Source: JALYUS01 sp038231255 (GTDB lineage: Bacteria > Chloroflexota > Chloroflexia > Thermomicrobiales > JALYUS01). From it: a DNA stretch of 64,000 nucleotides. Within the stretch, counting starts at the first letter, position 1, and each line of letters opens with the position of its first letter. Under the pieces are notes generated by a model. That model was not told where the DNA came from and did not search any database. It saw only the letters and a program-made list of their open reading frames with translations. The DNA is taken from assembly GCA_038231255.1 (NCBI GenBank), contig JBBRLR010000013.1, positions 1-64,000 on the forward strand, read 5' to 3'. Of this stretch, positions 33,639 to 41,634 are shown one piece after another. Made by a program: the position numbers and the translations under genes.

Positions 33639-34070
33639 CTACGGCAACCGGAACGGGCCCCGCTCGTCTTTTGGGACACGCTCGCCGCGCCGCTGGATCA
33701 CGTGGACGACAACGGGCGCGTCGCCCGCGTGGACGAGCAGCCGAATGACACTCGCTGTGAGCGGGGTGTCGTTCAGAAGCAGTTCCCACGCACTTTCCGG
33801 CACACCGTCCGGCTCGTTCTCGCCGACCGCGACCCAGGCGACCTCCGGGTAGGTAGTGCAGATCGCCGTCTCCACCCCGCGCCGCAGGACGGCAGCGAAC
33901 TGCGCCGCCCGCTCGACGGCATACACGCCCGGCGCGTACTCCCGCCATACCTCCCAGAGCGCCGCCGCCTCGTCCGCATCCATCCGCGCCAGCGGCCTCG
34001 CGACCGCAGGCAACATCGCCGCCCCCGGCAGCTGGAGCGTATTCGCGAACCAGGCGACCGGATCATCCAT
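33639..34070 (-). CDS. Uncharacterised protein
   Basis: 143 residues, no family recognised. A hydrophobic-rich N-terminal helix region (ARMDADEAAALWEVWREYAPG), a beta strand (ETAICTTYPEVAWVAVG) and a C-terminal APVVVHVIQRRGE. No membrane helix or signal. No strong ribosome site is seen at 34070; Met19 (34016) is an alternative start. It is upstream of the amidohydrolase on the same strand with a 51-base gap, so a linked role is possible. Coding bias resembles the neighbours. Confidence 0.55.
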   Translation of the reverse strand: MDDPVAWFANTLQLPGAAMLPAVARPLARMDADEAAALWEVWREYAPGVYAVERAAQFAAVLRRGVETAICTTYPEVAWVAVGENEPDGVPESAWELLLNDTPLTASVIRLLVHAGDAPVVVHVIQRRGERVPKDERGPFRLP

Positions 34071-34083
34071 CGGAGAAACCGAA

Positions 34084-34262
34084 TGACCCGCAAAGACGCA
34101 AAGAGCGCAAAGAAGGAGAAGGAAGTTTGAACCACGAAGACGCGAAGAGTACGAAGAGGGAAAAGAAAGGGTTGGATTGATTTCTATCTCTTTCTCCGCT
34201 CTCCTTCGTGCTCTTCGTGTCTTCGTGGTTCAATCTCTCTTGTGCGCCTTTGCGGTTCATTC
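34084..34262. repeat. Nested composite palindrome (CGCAAAG outside, CACGAAG inside)
   Basis: Outer arms: CCGCAAAGACGCAAAGAGCGC (from 34090) pair with TTGTGCGCCTTTGCGGTTC near 34238-34258. Inner arms: TTGAACCACGAAGACGCGAAGAG (34128-34150) pair with CTCTTCGTGTCTTCGTGGTTCAA (34211-34233). The centre is A/G-rich. The outer family matches 3-144, the inner family 45111-45204, so one element appears to have landed inside another. No gene is visible in this 210-base gap. Confidence 0.85.
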
Positions 34263-34280
34263 GGTTTCGACCCGTTTCGC

Positions 34281-37200
34281 TTACGGCTGCGCCGTGATGG
34301 CCGCGATGCCCGCCTCGCGCACTTGGCGATTGAAGGCGCCGAGATCGGCCTCCATCAGATCGTCCAGTTGGCGCAGTTGGCGGTCAATACGGGCGGCGAT
34401 GGATGTGTACACCTCCTGTGTCTGCCGGGTCGGGGCGACATCGGCGCCGTCCGCGAAGCCCGCCAGGGTGGCGAGTTTGGCATTCAATCGGACGGGGGGC
34501 TGCAAGGGGCTGTCCGCCTTTTCCTCGATCAGTTCCGCCTCGATCATCTTCGCCTTTTCCCGCAAGGCTTTCGCTGCCTCGATGAGCGCTGAATGGTCCG
34601 CTAGCTGCTGCCCGCTGCCTGCTGTCTGCTTTCCGCCCAGGCGCTTCTCCCAGCCTTCCGCCTGGGCGCGGACATCGCGGAGCATCAGGATCGCCTCGTG
34701 CGTCTCGGTCAGTTTGTCGCGCAGTTGGAGAAGGAAATCGCGCTGCGCTTCCAGTTCCTTCTGCGACACATCAACGCGCGGGTCTTTCACGACCCGGAAA
34801 TTCGCAGTGTGCGTCTGATCGCCGACCGTGAGCCGCACCTGATACTCGCCCGGCACAACGACCGGCCCCGCGACCGCATCCTTGGTGCTCGTGTCGCCGG
34901 GCACCTTTGTCGCCTCGGCGTAGCGCGTGTCCCAGACGAAGCGGTTCAACCCCGCCTCCGCCGGCACAAACGGCTTTGTCTCTTCGTCTTTCTTTTTCTC
35001 GCCCTCGGCCGGCTTCGCCAGTTCGTCCTTTTTGCTCGTGATGGCACGAATCTCCTTCCCGCTCGCGTCGAGGAAGGTGAGGGTGATCGGCGCGGTCGGC
35101 TTTTCCTTGAGGAAGTAGCGGACGATCACGCCATCGGGCGGGTTCTCACCCGCGTTGACGAGCGTTTCTTCGGTTTCGCCGTTCGGCTTCTTCTTTTGCT
35201 TGAAGGTGACAACGGTCGTTCCTGCCATCCGGTAACTCATCGCTGGGCCGGGGTCGCTCCCGTATCCTTTGTGGGAGCGCAGACGGACGAAATCGCGCGG
35301 GGTGAAGAGATGCGTCGCGGCGTCGCGCAGATCGTCGGTGAACTGCCGCAGCGGCGTGAGATCATCGAGAATCCAGAAGGAACGCCCATGCGTCGCGGCG
35401 ATCAGATCCGTGTCCTGGACGATCAGGTCGTGGATCGGCACGACGGGCAGGGTACCGGGGGAAGGATGCCACTGTCCACCATCGTCGAAGGAGACGTAGA
35501 CGCCCGTTTCCGTGCCGGCATAGAGCAGGCCACGACGCGCTGGGTCCTCACGCACGACGCGGGTAAAGTCGTCGTCGCCGATGCCCTTCGTGATCCGCGT
35601 CCACGTCTTGCCGTAGTCATTGGTCTTAAAGAGATAGGGCGCGTAGTCGTCCAGCTTATAGCGCATCGCCGCGACGTACGCGGTCGCCGGATCATGCGGC
35701 GATGGCTCGATGACGCTGATCAGCGCCCACTCGGGCAAGCCTTTCGGGGTGACGTTCTCCCACGTCTTGCAGCCATCGCGGGAGATGTGGACCAGGCCAT
35801 CATCGCTGCCGGCCCAGAAGACGCCCTGTTCGCGGGGTGACTCGACGAAGGCGAAGATCGTGCCGTAGACCTCCGCGCCCGTGTTGTCCTTGGTGATCGG
35901 CCCGCCGGACGGCTCCATCTTCGTCGCGTCGTTACGCGTCAGGTCGGGGCTGGCGACATCCCAGCTCTGCCCCTCGTCCGTCGAGCGGTGGACGACATTC
36001 GAGGTGGCGTAGAGCGTATCGGGACTATGCGGAGAGAAGAAAAGCGGGAAGGTCCACTGGAAGCGGTACTTAAGGTCCTTCGCGCCATTGCCCATGCCAT
36101 CGGCGTCGGGCCAGACGGTGACGTTGCGCTCCTGCCCGGTGCGGCGGTCGTGGCGGGTTAGCCGCCCGTTGCCCGCGCCGCTGCCGATCGCGCCGCCATA
36201 GACAATGTCGGGGTTCTTCGGATTGACAGCGATGTAGCCGCTCTCGCCGCCGCCCGGCTGATACCACTCCTGCTGCGTGATCGCGCCGACGGGTGAGAAG
36301 CTCGGCAGTGACATCGCCGTGTTGTCCTGCTGCGAGCCATAGATACGGTAGGGCGTCTGGTTGTCCGTGATGACGTGGTAGAATTGCGCCGTCGGCTGGT
36401 TGAAGATCGTAGACCACGCAGCCATATCGTTGAACGTCACATACGCGCCGCCATCATCGCCCTGGATCATCCGCTGAGGGTTCGTCGGATCAATCCAGAG
36501 GTCGTGGTTGTCGCCATGCGGCGTCGGGTACTTGACAAAGGTCGCGCCGCCGTCGGTAGATTTCCACGCCGCACCATTGAGGACGTAGACGGTGTTCGGC
36601 TGCGTCGGGTGGGCGAAGATGTGCGAGTAGTACCACGCGCGCCAGCGGAGTTCGCCCTGCTCGCTCATACGCTGCCACGTCGCGCCGCCGTCGTCCGAGC
36701 GGAAGACCGCGCCGTCCTCGGCCTCGACAATCGCCCAAACACGGCCTTCCTGTACGGGCGAAACCGCGACACCAATCTTACCGATTGTGCCCTTTGGCAG
36801 GCCGGGGTTGCGTGTGATCTCCGTCCAGTTGTCGCCGCCATCGGTGGACTTCCAGAGGCCACACGTCGGCCCGCCGCTCGTCAGGCTCCAGAAATCGCGC
36901 CGCCCATTCCAGAACGACGCGTACAGGACGCGCGGGTTGTGCGAGTCCATCGCCAAATCAATCGCGCCCGTATCCTCATCCCGGAACAGGACCTGCTGCC
37001 ACGTCGCGCCGCCATCCTTGGAGCGGAAGACACCGCGCTCCTTGTTCGGCCCGAAGGCGTGACCGAGCGCGGCGACATAGACGACGTCCGCATTGGTTGG
37101 GTGGATGCGGATTTTGGCGATGTGCCGGGTGTCCCCGAGACCCATGTTCGCCCACGTCTTACCGGCGTCGGTGGACTTGTAGACGCCGTCGCCGTGCGAG

Positions 37201-37508
37201 ACATTACCGCGAATCGCCGTCTCGCCCGTGCCGACGTAGATGACGTTCGGGTCGGATTCCGCGACGGCAATTGCGCCGACCGCAGCGGTTTTGAAGAAGC
37301 CGTCGGAGATGTTCTCCCAGTACGTGCCGCCGTCAGTCGTCTTCCAAACGCCGCCCGCGCAGGCGCCGAAGTAAAACGTCATCTGCTCGCGCGGGTCGCC
37401 CGCAACGGCAACGCACCGCCCGCCCCGGTGCGGCCCGATGCACCGCCATTCAAGCGACTGCTGCAACGCCGCGTCCACCGATTGCTGCCCCTTGCCTGTA
37501 TCCGTCAT
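34281..37508 (-). CDS. Giant BNR/sortilin-type beta-propeller protein
   Basis: 1075 residues. At least eight BNR/Asp-box repeats of the type SxDGGxTW (VWKTTDGGTYW, VYKSTDAGKTW, VFRSKDGGATW, LWKSTDGGDNW, AVFRSDDGGATW, HRSTDEGQSW, HISRDGCKTW, TNDYGKTW) form one or two large propellers as in VPS10/sortilin and Ycf48-like proteins. The C-terminal 300 residues carry a beta-sandwich-like segment, then a helical coil (QKELEAQRDFLLQLRDKL). The start at 37508 follows GAAGGAG. There is no signal peptide at any plausible start, which is unusual because homologues are generally secreted. Enzymatic activity is not evident. Confidence 0.85.
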   Translation of the reverse strand: MTDTGKGQQSVDAALQQSLEWRCIGPHRGGRCVAVAGDPREQMTFYFGACAGGVWKTTDGGTYWENISDGFFKTAAVGAIAVAESDPNVIYVGTGETAIRGNVSHGDGVYKSTDAGKTWANMGLGDTRHIAKIRIHPTNADVVYVAALGHAFGPNKERGVFRSKDGGATWQQVLFRDEDTGAIDLAMDSHNPRVLYASFWNGRRDFWSLTSGGPTCGLWKSTDGGDNWTEITRNPGLPKGTIGKIGVAVSPVQEGRVWAIVEAEDGAVFRSDDGGATWQRMSEQGELRWRAWYYSHIFAHPTQPNTVYVLNGAAWKSTDGGATFVKYPTPHGDNHDLWIDPTNPQRMIQGDDGGAYVTFNDMAAWSTIFNQPTAQFYHVITDNQTPYRIYGSQQDNTAMSLPSFSPVGAITQQEWYQPGGGESGYIAVNPKNPDIVYGGAIGSGAGNGRLTRHDRRTGQERNVTVWPDADGMGNGAKDLKYRFQWTFPLFFSPHSPDTLYATSNVVHRSTDEGQSWDVASPDLTRNDATKMEPSGGPITKDNTGAEVYGTIFAFVESPREQGVFWAGSDDGLVHISRDGCKTWENVTPKGLPEWALISVIEPSPHDPATAYVAAMRYKLDDYAPYLFKTNDYGKTWTRITKGIGDDDFTRVVREDPARRGLLYAGTETGVYVSFDDGGQWHPSPGTLPVVPIHDLIVQDTDLIAATHGRSFWILDDLTPLRQFTDDLRDAATHLFTPRDFVRLRSHKGYGSDPGPAMSYRMAGTTVVTFKQKKKPNGETEETLVNAGENPPDGVIVRYFLKEKPTAPITLTFLDASGKEIRAITSKKDELAKPAEGEKKKDEETKPFVPAEAGLNRFVWDTRYAEATKVPGDTSTKDAVAGPVVVPGEYQVRLTVGDQTHTANFRVVKDPRVDVSQKELEAQRDFLLQLRDKLTETHEAILMLRDVRAQAEGWEKRLGGKQTAGSGQQLADHSALIEAAKALREKAKMIEAELIEEKADSPLQPPVRLNAKLATLAGFADGADVAPTRQTQEVYTSIAARIDRQLRQLDDLMEADLGAFNRQVREAGIAAITAQP

Positions 37509-37605
37509 GCGCTCTGCTCCTTCGCTGCCCCGCCGCCCCACGCACTGCGGGGCGCTCAGTTTCGCACGCATGGCGCGATCTGCAAACCGCCATGGACCGA
37601 AAGAA

Positions 37606-37668
37606 CCAAACCCCCGGCCCCTCCCCTTCCCACGCCGAGGAAGGGAAGGGGCCGGGGGTTAGGTCGTT
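37606..37668. repeat. AACCCCCGGCCCC palindromic element (short form)
   Basis: AACCCCCGGCCCCTCCCCTTCCCACGCCGAGG pairs with AAGGGAAGGGGCCGGGGGTTAGGT. Same arms as elements at 20836 and 53061 but without their 50-base central core. It lies between divergently read genes, in a 263-base gap otherwise without recognised content. Confidence 0.85.
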
Positions 37669-37772
37669 CCCATCTATTCGCATCTCCACTCGCCGCTGTA
37701 TGCTTCTTGCAAGGGTCTTTTGACCGTTTCTCGCACGCGCACCGCGCGATTGGCCAGTCCACGACGCGAAGG

Positions 37773-38402
37773 ATGACGATGCGACGCTCTGCTGCTTTGA
37801 CGACACCCTTGACGGCGTATGGTTTCGCCTTGCTCGTCACCGCCTGCGCGACGGTGGCGAGCCTGCCATTTCCGTCGTTCTTCGCGCAGAATCCCTTCAC
37901 GCCCTTCTATCTCGCGGCTGCGATTGCCGCGTGGTACGGTGGCCTCGGCGCGGGTCTCGCCAGCGTACTCGTCGGCGCGATTGCCGCCGATTACGTCTCC
38001 CTCGCGCCGCGCAATCATTTCACCCTCGATGCACCCGGCACGCTGCTGCGTTTGCTCCTGTTCATCGTCGTCGCGGGCATTATCACCGGCCTGATCGCGA
38101 CCGTACACCGGCGACACGGCACGACGGTCGCCGACAAGAACGAACAGGAAGGGACGGGCCGTACCGAACGGAGCGTCGCGGATCGCGGCCTGCCGCTCCG
38201 GCTGCTCGACTTGCGCACCCACCTCACCGTCGCGACGCTCGCCGCCGCGCAACTCCGCCGTCGGCATGTCTCGACGATCGAGGCGGCCCGGTTGTGCGCG
38301 TACGTCATGCGGGCGCACGCCCGCATGCTGGCTGACATCGAGGCGTTGGAAACCGAACTCGGCCCGGATGACCAACAGCGCGAGTCAGGTGGCGGTCTTT
38401 AG
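37773..38402 (+). CDS. Orphan DUF4118 (KdpD-like sensor region) membrane protein
   Basis: 209 residues. Four closely spaced helices with FAQNPFTPFYLAAAIAAWYGGLGAGLASVLVGAIAADY are the DUF4118 signature (described by its end points: FAQNPFTPFYLAA and GGLGAGLASVL), normally the membrane sensor part of KdpD-type histidine kinases. After the helices, a cytoplasmic segment (RTHLTVATLAAAQLRRRH ... AHARMLADIEALETEL) is compatible with a dimerisation coil, but it has no catalytic His-box, N, G or F boxes. Start 37773, or 37779 with a better-spaced GAAGG. A single-domain receiver protein is next downstream. The stop TAG falls in a CTTTAGC repeat, so the C-terminus may have been cut by a repeat. Confidence 0.75.
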   Translation: MTMRRSAALTTPLTAYGFALLVTACATVASLPFPSFFAQNPFTPFYLAAAIAAWYGGLGAGLASVLVGAIAADYVSLAPRNHFTLDAPGTLLRLLLFIVVAGIITGLIATVHRRHGTTVADKNEQEGTGRTERSVADRGLPLRLLDLRTHLTVATLAAAQLRRRHVSTIEAARLCAYVMRAHARMLADIEALETELGPDDQQRESGGGL

Positions 38403-38440
38403 CTTGCCACTGCGAGGGGGCAGGCTACAGCCCGCCACTA
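38386..38440. repeat. GGCTTTAGCC-type palindrome, second copy
   Basis: GGTGGCGGTCTTTAGCTTGCCAC ... GGCAGGCTACAGCCCGCCACTACC followed by AAGAAAT, related to 31735-31795. It contains the stop codon of the DUF4118 gene. Confidence 0.75.
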
Positions 38441-38481
38441 CCAAGAAATGAAACTCTGTCCAGCTGTCAGCCGTACGTCCG

Positions 38482-38509
38482 TTGCGTCCCGCCTGTACCG
38501 ATGTACAAT
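38482..38509 (+). promoter_or_regulatory. Candidate promoter of the receiver-protein gene
   Basis: TTGCGT at 38482-38487, a 16-base spacer and TACAAT at 38504-38509, about 45 bases before the start at 38554. Confidence 0.45.
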
Positions 38510-38553
38510 GCGTGCGCTCGTCGCTTGTGAACGTTTCGGAGCGGAAGGTGCGG

Positions 38554-38955
38554 ATGCAGCCGTTAATCGTGGTGGTTGACAACGATGAACCTTTCCGCGA
38601 TCTGCTCACGGATGTCCTGGGCGATGAGGGCTACCGCATCGTCACGTCCACGACCGGCGCCGACGCGCTGGCGACGATCCGCAAGGTGCGGCCTGCATTG
38701 GTGATCCTCGACCTGCGGATGGAAGCGCCGGACTCGGGCATCCAACTGATCCGCGCCGTGCGGAACAATCCACTGACTGCCACGCTGCCGCTCATGATCT
38801 GCTCGGCGGACATCGCCGGCATGGCGCTCCATACCTCCTTCCTCCAGGAGCAGCGCGTTCAGGCGTTGAGCAAGCCGTTCGATTTGGATCAACTGCTCAC
38901 TCTGGTACGGCATCTGATTGCCCCATTCGATGCGAGCAACGCACAGGGGGCGTGA
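38554..38955 (+). CDS. Single-domain response regulator (receiver)
   Basis: 133 residues, receiver only. Acidic pair Asp10/Asp11 in VVDNDEPF, phosphoacceptor Asp53 in LVILDLRME, switch Ser/Thr region MICSADI and Lys107 in ALSKPFD are all present, so it should be phosphorylatable. No output domain, so it acts by protein contact or as a phosphate sink. The start at 38554 has GGAAGG at 38542-38547. Follows the orphan DUF4118 gene, but the partner kinase is not in the window. Confidence 0.88.
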   Translation: MQPLIVVVDNDEPFRDLLTDVLGDEGYRIVTSTTGADALATIRKVRPALVILDLRMEAPDSGIQLIRAVRNNPLTATLPLMICSADIAGMALHTSFLQEQRVQALSKPFDLDQLLTLVRHLIAPFDASNAQGA

Positions 38956-38965
38956 AGAAAACCTC

Positions 38966-39007
38966 ACCCCCAGCCCCTCTCCATTGCTTGTCAGCAATAG
39001 AGAGGGG
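38966..39007. repeat. CCCCTCTCC-AATGG type hairpin
   Basis: CAGCCCCTCTCCATTGCTTG followed by CAGCAATAGAGAGGGGAG. It begins a few bases after the receiver gene and precedes the glycosidase. Similar to the elements at 9481-9535 and 45722-45775. Confidence 0.7.
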
Positions 39008-39050
39008 AGCGGATCAGTCGTTGCTCATTGCTCAGGAGACTACCATCCCG

Positions 39051-41168
39051 ATGACCTTTCCGACCGATGTGTACACGCCGTTCGGCTACCTACAGAGCCA
39101 GGATCACCGCGCACATTCGTGGGACGACGCTACCGGCGGCATGATCCGCACGAGCGAGCGTTTCCTCGGCATGGGCTGGGCATACGTCCACCCCCGCCGC
39201 GCCGTTTTCTTGTGCGCTGGGCTGGAACTCGACGGGACCACACTCCATTCCCGCGCCGACTGGGCGGCGTACGGCCTCCATGCTACGCACCATTCCAGCC
39301 AACTGATGACCTTCCGCGCCGCGCCGCCCGGTTGCACCGCGACGCTGACCTATTTCCGGTTGCGCAGTGGCGTCCTCGCCGCGCACGCGATCCTCCACGC
39401 CGAGGCAGCGATCACCGGGCGGTGGGGCTGGCTGCTCGATGCCGATCGCGTACATGGCCACTGGAAAGTGATGAACGACCACGCCCTGCTGAGCGGTGGG
39501 GAGCCGCATACGTTGCTCCTCCGCCACCCGTCCCTATCGCGCCTCCAGCGTCGCCCGCGCCCCGGCACGTGGGAGGCGGTCGCACTCCAGCCCGGCGAAA
39601 TCTGGGAAGAGTGGGCGCTGCTCGCGAACAGCGTCGCGCCGACCGACCCGCGCCCGTGGTGGCGGCCCGTCGCCGCTGTCGAGGAACAGAAGCGACGCGC
39701 CGACGACGCCTTCTGGGGCCACTGCCCCCGGCTGACGGGCGACTGGCCGGAGCATTGGCGGCGCGGCTGGGTCTACGACATGGAGACAACGCGCCTGCTT
39801 GTTCAGCCGCCGGGCGGCATCTTCGGCGGCGAATGGCCGACATGGATGGTCGCGTGGCCCCGCGCCGTCCTCGCCGAGGGCGTACTCGACCTCGACCGCC
39901 TGGGACTCGCGGAGCCACTGCGCGCGCAGGACGCCCTGCTGACGCTGTTGCAGGACACGCCCGGCGATCAGATACCGTGCGTTTTCCGGGGCGGCGAGCC
40001 GAACATGATCGCGGCAGACGGCGCGGTCTGCGGCACCTCCCCGGCGTGGTGCCTCCCCTTCCTCCACATCGCACGCCTGCTCCGCCGCCAGCCCGACCCC
40101 GGCCGGATCTCACTGATCGCCCCTTTGCTCACCCGTTACCTGCGCTGGTGGCTGACCGAGCGGACGGATAACGCGGGCTGGCTTTCCTACCACTGCACCT
40201 GGGAATCCGGCGAGGACGACAACCCACGCCTCGACCCGAACGGCACCGGCGACGGACTGATCCAGGGCCGTACCCGCCCCGTCGAGCTGCAGGCGGCGAT
40301 GTCCCTTTCCGCCGCTATCTTACGGGATATGTTTCGGCAGGTCGGTAAATCGGGCGAGGCGACGCGCTGGGATGCCGTGGCGCGTGATTACGCCGCGCGG
40401 GCGCAGCAACTGTGGGACGGCACGACGGGCCGCTTCCGCGACTGGGATGTCCGCACGGGCCGCTTCATCGAGGGGTCGAGCACGTACTGGGAGACCGACC
40501 CGAACCGCTTCTCGCCGCTCTCGCTCCTGCCCGCGCTGCTCGACCTGCCGGAGGAGCAACGCGCGGCGCTCCGGCGCGAACTGGAGCACTACGACACCGC
40601 GCCGTGGCGCTGGTGGCCGTCGTGGAGCGGCACGCTCGGCGAGGTGGCGGCGGCGCTCGGCAGCGACGCGTGGGCGGCGCAGTTCGTCGCCAAGATCGTG
40701 GATCGCGTCTACCGCGAGAATGACCGCCGCACGCAAGCGCCCGACGAACGCCCGATGCCCGGCGGCGCGCGCGAATACTGGCCCGAACCATTGGGAAAAT
40801 TCACCGGCAACGACGCCTACGGCTGGGGCGCGGAGACCTTGCCGCTCCTCATGCGCCACATCGTCGGCTTCCGTGAGGACGACGCGAGCTGGCGCGGCAT
40901 CCAGTTCACCCTCGCCCCCGGCCTGCCGGAGGAGTGGCGCGGCACCTTCACGCTCGCCGACATCCAGTACCGCGCCGTCGCCCTCGATCTCACCTACACC
41001 GTCGCCGACGACGGCACAATGACCGCCCAGATCGTCTCCCGCCCGCCCCTCCCCTACCGCGTCGCCACAGCGGATGCGAGGGTGATTCTCGATGTTCCGG
41101 CGAACTCGCCGTTGGCATTCTCCGTCCGCAGCGGTGAGCGATACGCCGTCACTCTCGGCGCAAAATGA
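39051..41168 (+). CDS. Six-hairpin glycosidase (GH63/GH37-like)
   Basis: 705 residues. An N-terminal beta-sandwich-like region (about 1-240) precedes an (alpha/alpha)6 catalytic region with TWESGEDDNPRLDPNG, matching the WESGxDNSPRWD acid motif of GH63 mannosylglycerate/glucoside hydrolases and trehalase relatives, and a later EYWPEPLGKFTGNDAYGWGAETLPLL. The likely action is removal of glucose from an oligosaccharide or glycoside. No signal peptide, so it is cytoplasmic. The start at 39051 has CAGGAG upstream; an in-frame start at 38952 would run through repeat DNA. It is convergent with the GH57 enzyme. Confidence 0.82.
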   Translation: MTFPTDVYTPFGYLQSQDHRAHSWDDATGGMIRTSERFLGMGWAYVHPRRAVFLCAGLELDGTTLHSRADWAAYGLHATHHSSQLMTFRAAPPGCTATLTYFRLRSGVLAAHAILHAEAAITGRWGWLLDADRVHGHWKVMNDHALLSGGEPHTLLLRHPSLSRLQRRPRPGTWEAVALQPGEIWEEWALLANSVAPTDPRPWWRPVAAVEEQKRRADDAFWGHCPRLTGDWPEHWRRGWVYDMETTRLLVQPPGGIFGGEWPTWMVAWPRAVLAEGVLDLDRLGLAEPLRAQDALLTLLQDTPGDQIPCVFRGGEPNMIAADGAVCGTSPAWCLPFLHIARLLRRQPDPGRISLIAPLLTRYLRWWLTERTDNAGWLSYHCTWESGEDDNPRLDPNGTGDGLIQGRTRPVELQAAMSLSAAILRDMFRQVGKSGEATRWDAVARDYAARAQQLWDGTTGRFRDWDVRTGRFIEGSSTYWETDPNRFSPLSLLPALLDLPEEQRAALRRELEHYDTAPWRWWPSWSGTLGEVAAALGSDAWAAQFVAKIVDRVYRENDRRTQAPDERPMPGGAREYWPEPLGKFTGNDAYGWGAETLPLLMRHIVGFREDDASWRGIQFTLAPGLPEEWRGTFTLADIQYRAVALDLTYTVADDGTMTAQIVSRPPLPYRVATADARVILDVPANSPLAFSVRSGERYAVTLGAK

Positions 41169-41209
41169 TAATGCTCTTACCAATGTGAGAAAAATGCGCT
41201 AATCTCGCG

Positions 41210-41563
41210 TTGCTTCATTCGGTGAGACAAGCTTGGGTACGTACTCAGCAAAACTGGGTATCCGAAGCCACCGCACCCGAGAAAGTCTATCATCCGTATC
41301 GGCGTGCCATGCTTTTGTGGTTCGCCTTCGCCGCGATATGGATGTCTTTCTGGCTTTGGCTGATTGATCGTCTTCCATCACTCAGCAGTTGTGAACCGCA
41401 CACCATTCAAAATTACGCGATGAGCGGCCTATCCTTCGGACTCGCTATGAGTACATGGACTTGGGCGACGCAAACTCTATCCGTTAACTCGGGCGGTCTC
41501 GTGTGTCGTTCAGCACGCGCCGTGGCTGTTCACAGATGCAACAGCGACTGGATGGCGTGCTGA
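41210..41563 (+). CDS. Possible small two-helix membrane protein
   Basis: A 117-codon open frame beginning with TTG (next ATG at 41309). Two hydrophobic stretches (AMLLWFAFAAIWMSFWLWLI and MSGLSFGLAMSTWTWA) look like real helices, but the last 25 residues (VCRSARAVAVHRC...) have no clear structure and may mark a truncation or frameshift. Base composition is more even (near 50% GC) than neighbouring genes, suggesting foreign origin. No ribosome site is convincing. It may be a remnant rather than a functional gene. Confidence 0.3.
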   Translation: MLHSVRQAWVRTQQNWVSEATAPEKVYHPYRRAMLLWFAFAAIWMSFWLWLIDRLPSLSSCEPHTIQNYAMSGLSFGLAMSTWTWATQTLSVNSGGLVCRSARAVAVHRCNSDWMAC

Positions 41564-41591
41564 CATCGGACACCTCACGCTGATCGGCCTC

Positions 41592-41620
41592 GGAGGGCGG
41601 TTCGCGAACCGCCCCTACGA
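41592..41620. repeat. GGCGGTTCGCGAACCGCC palindrome
   Basis: A perfect 18-base palindrome followed by CCTACG. The same unit occurs within a gene at 9463-9483 (with one change) and related GGCGATTCGTGAATCGCC copies at 59957 and 60024. Confidence 0.8.
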
Positions 41621-41634
41621 ACGGTCTTTCCTCA

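Noticed and set aside
36375..37772. Long upstream extension of the DUF4118 frame
   Set aside because: It is antisense to the BNR protein and crosses repeat DNA; only the part from 37773 has family features.
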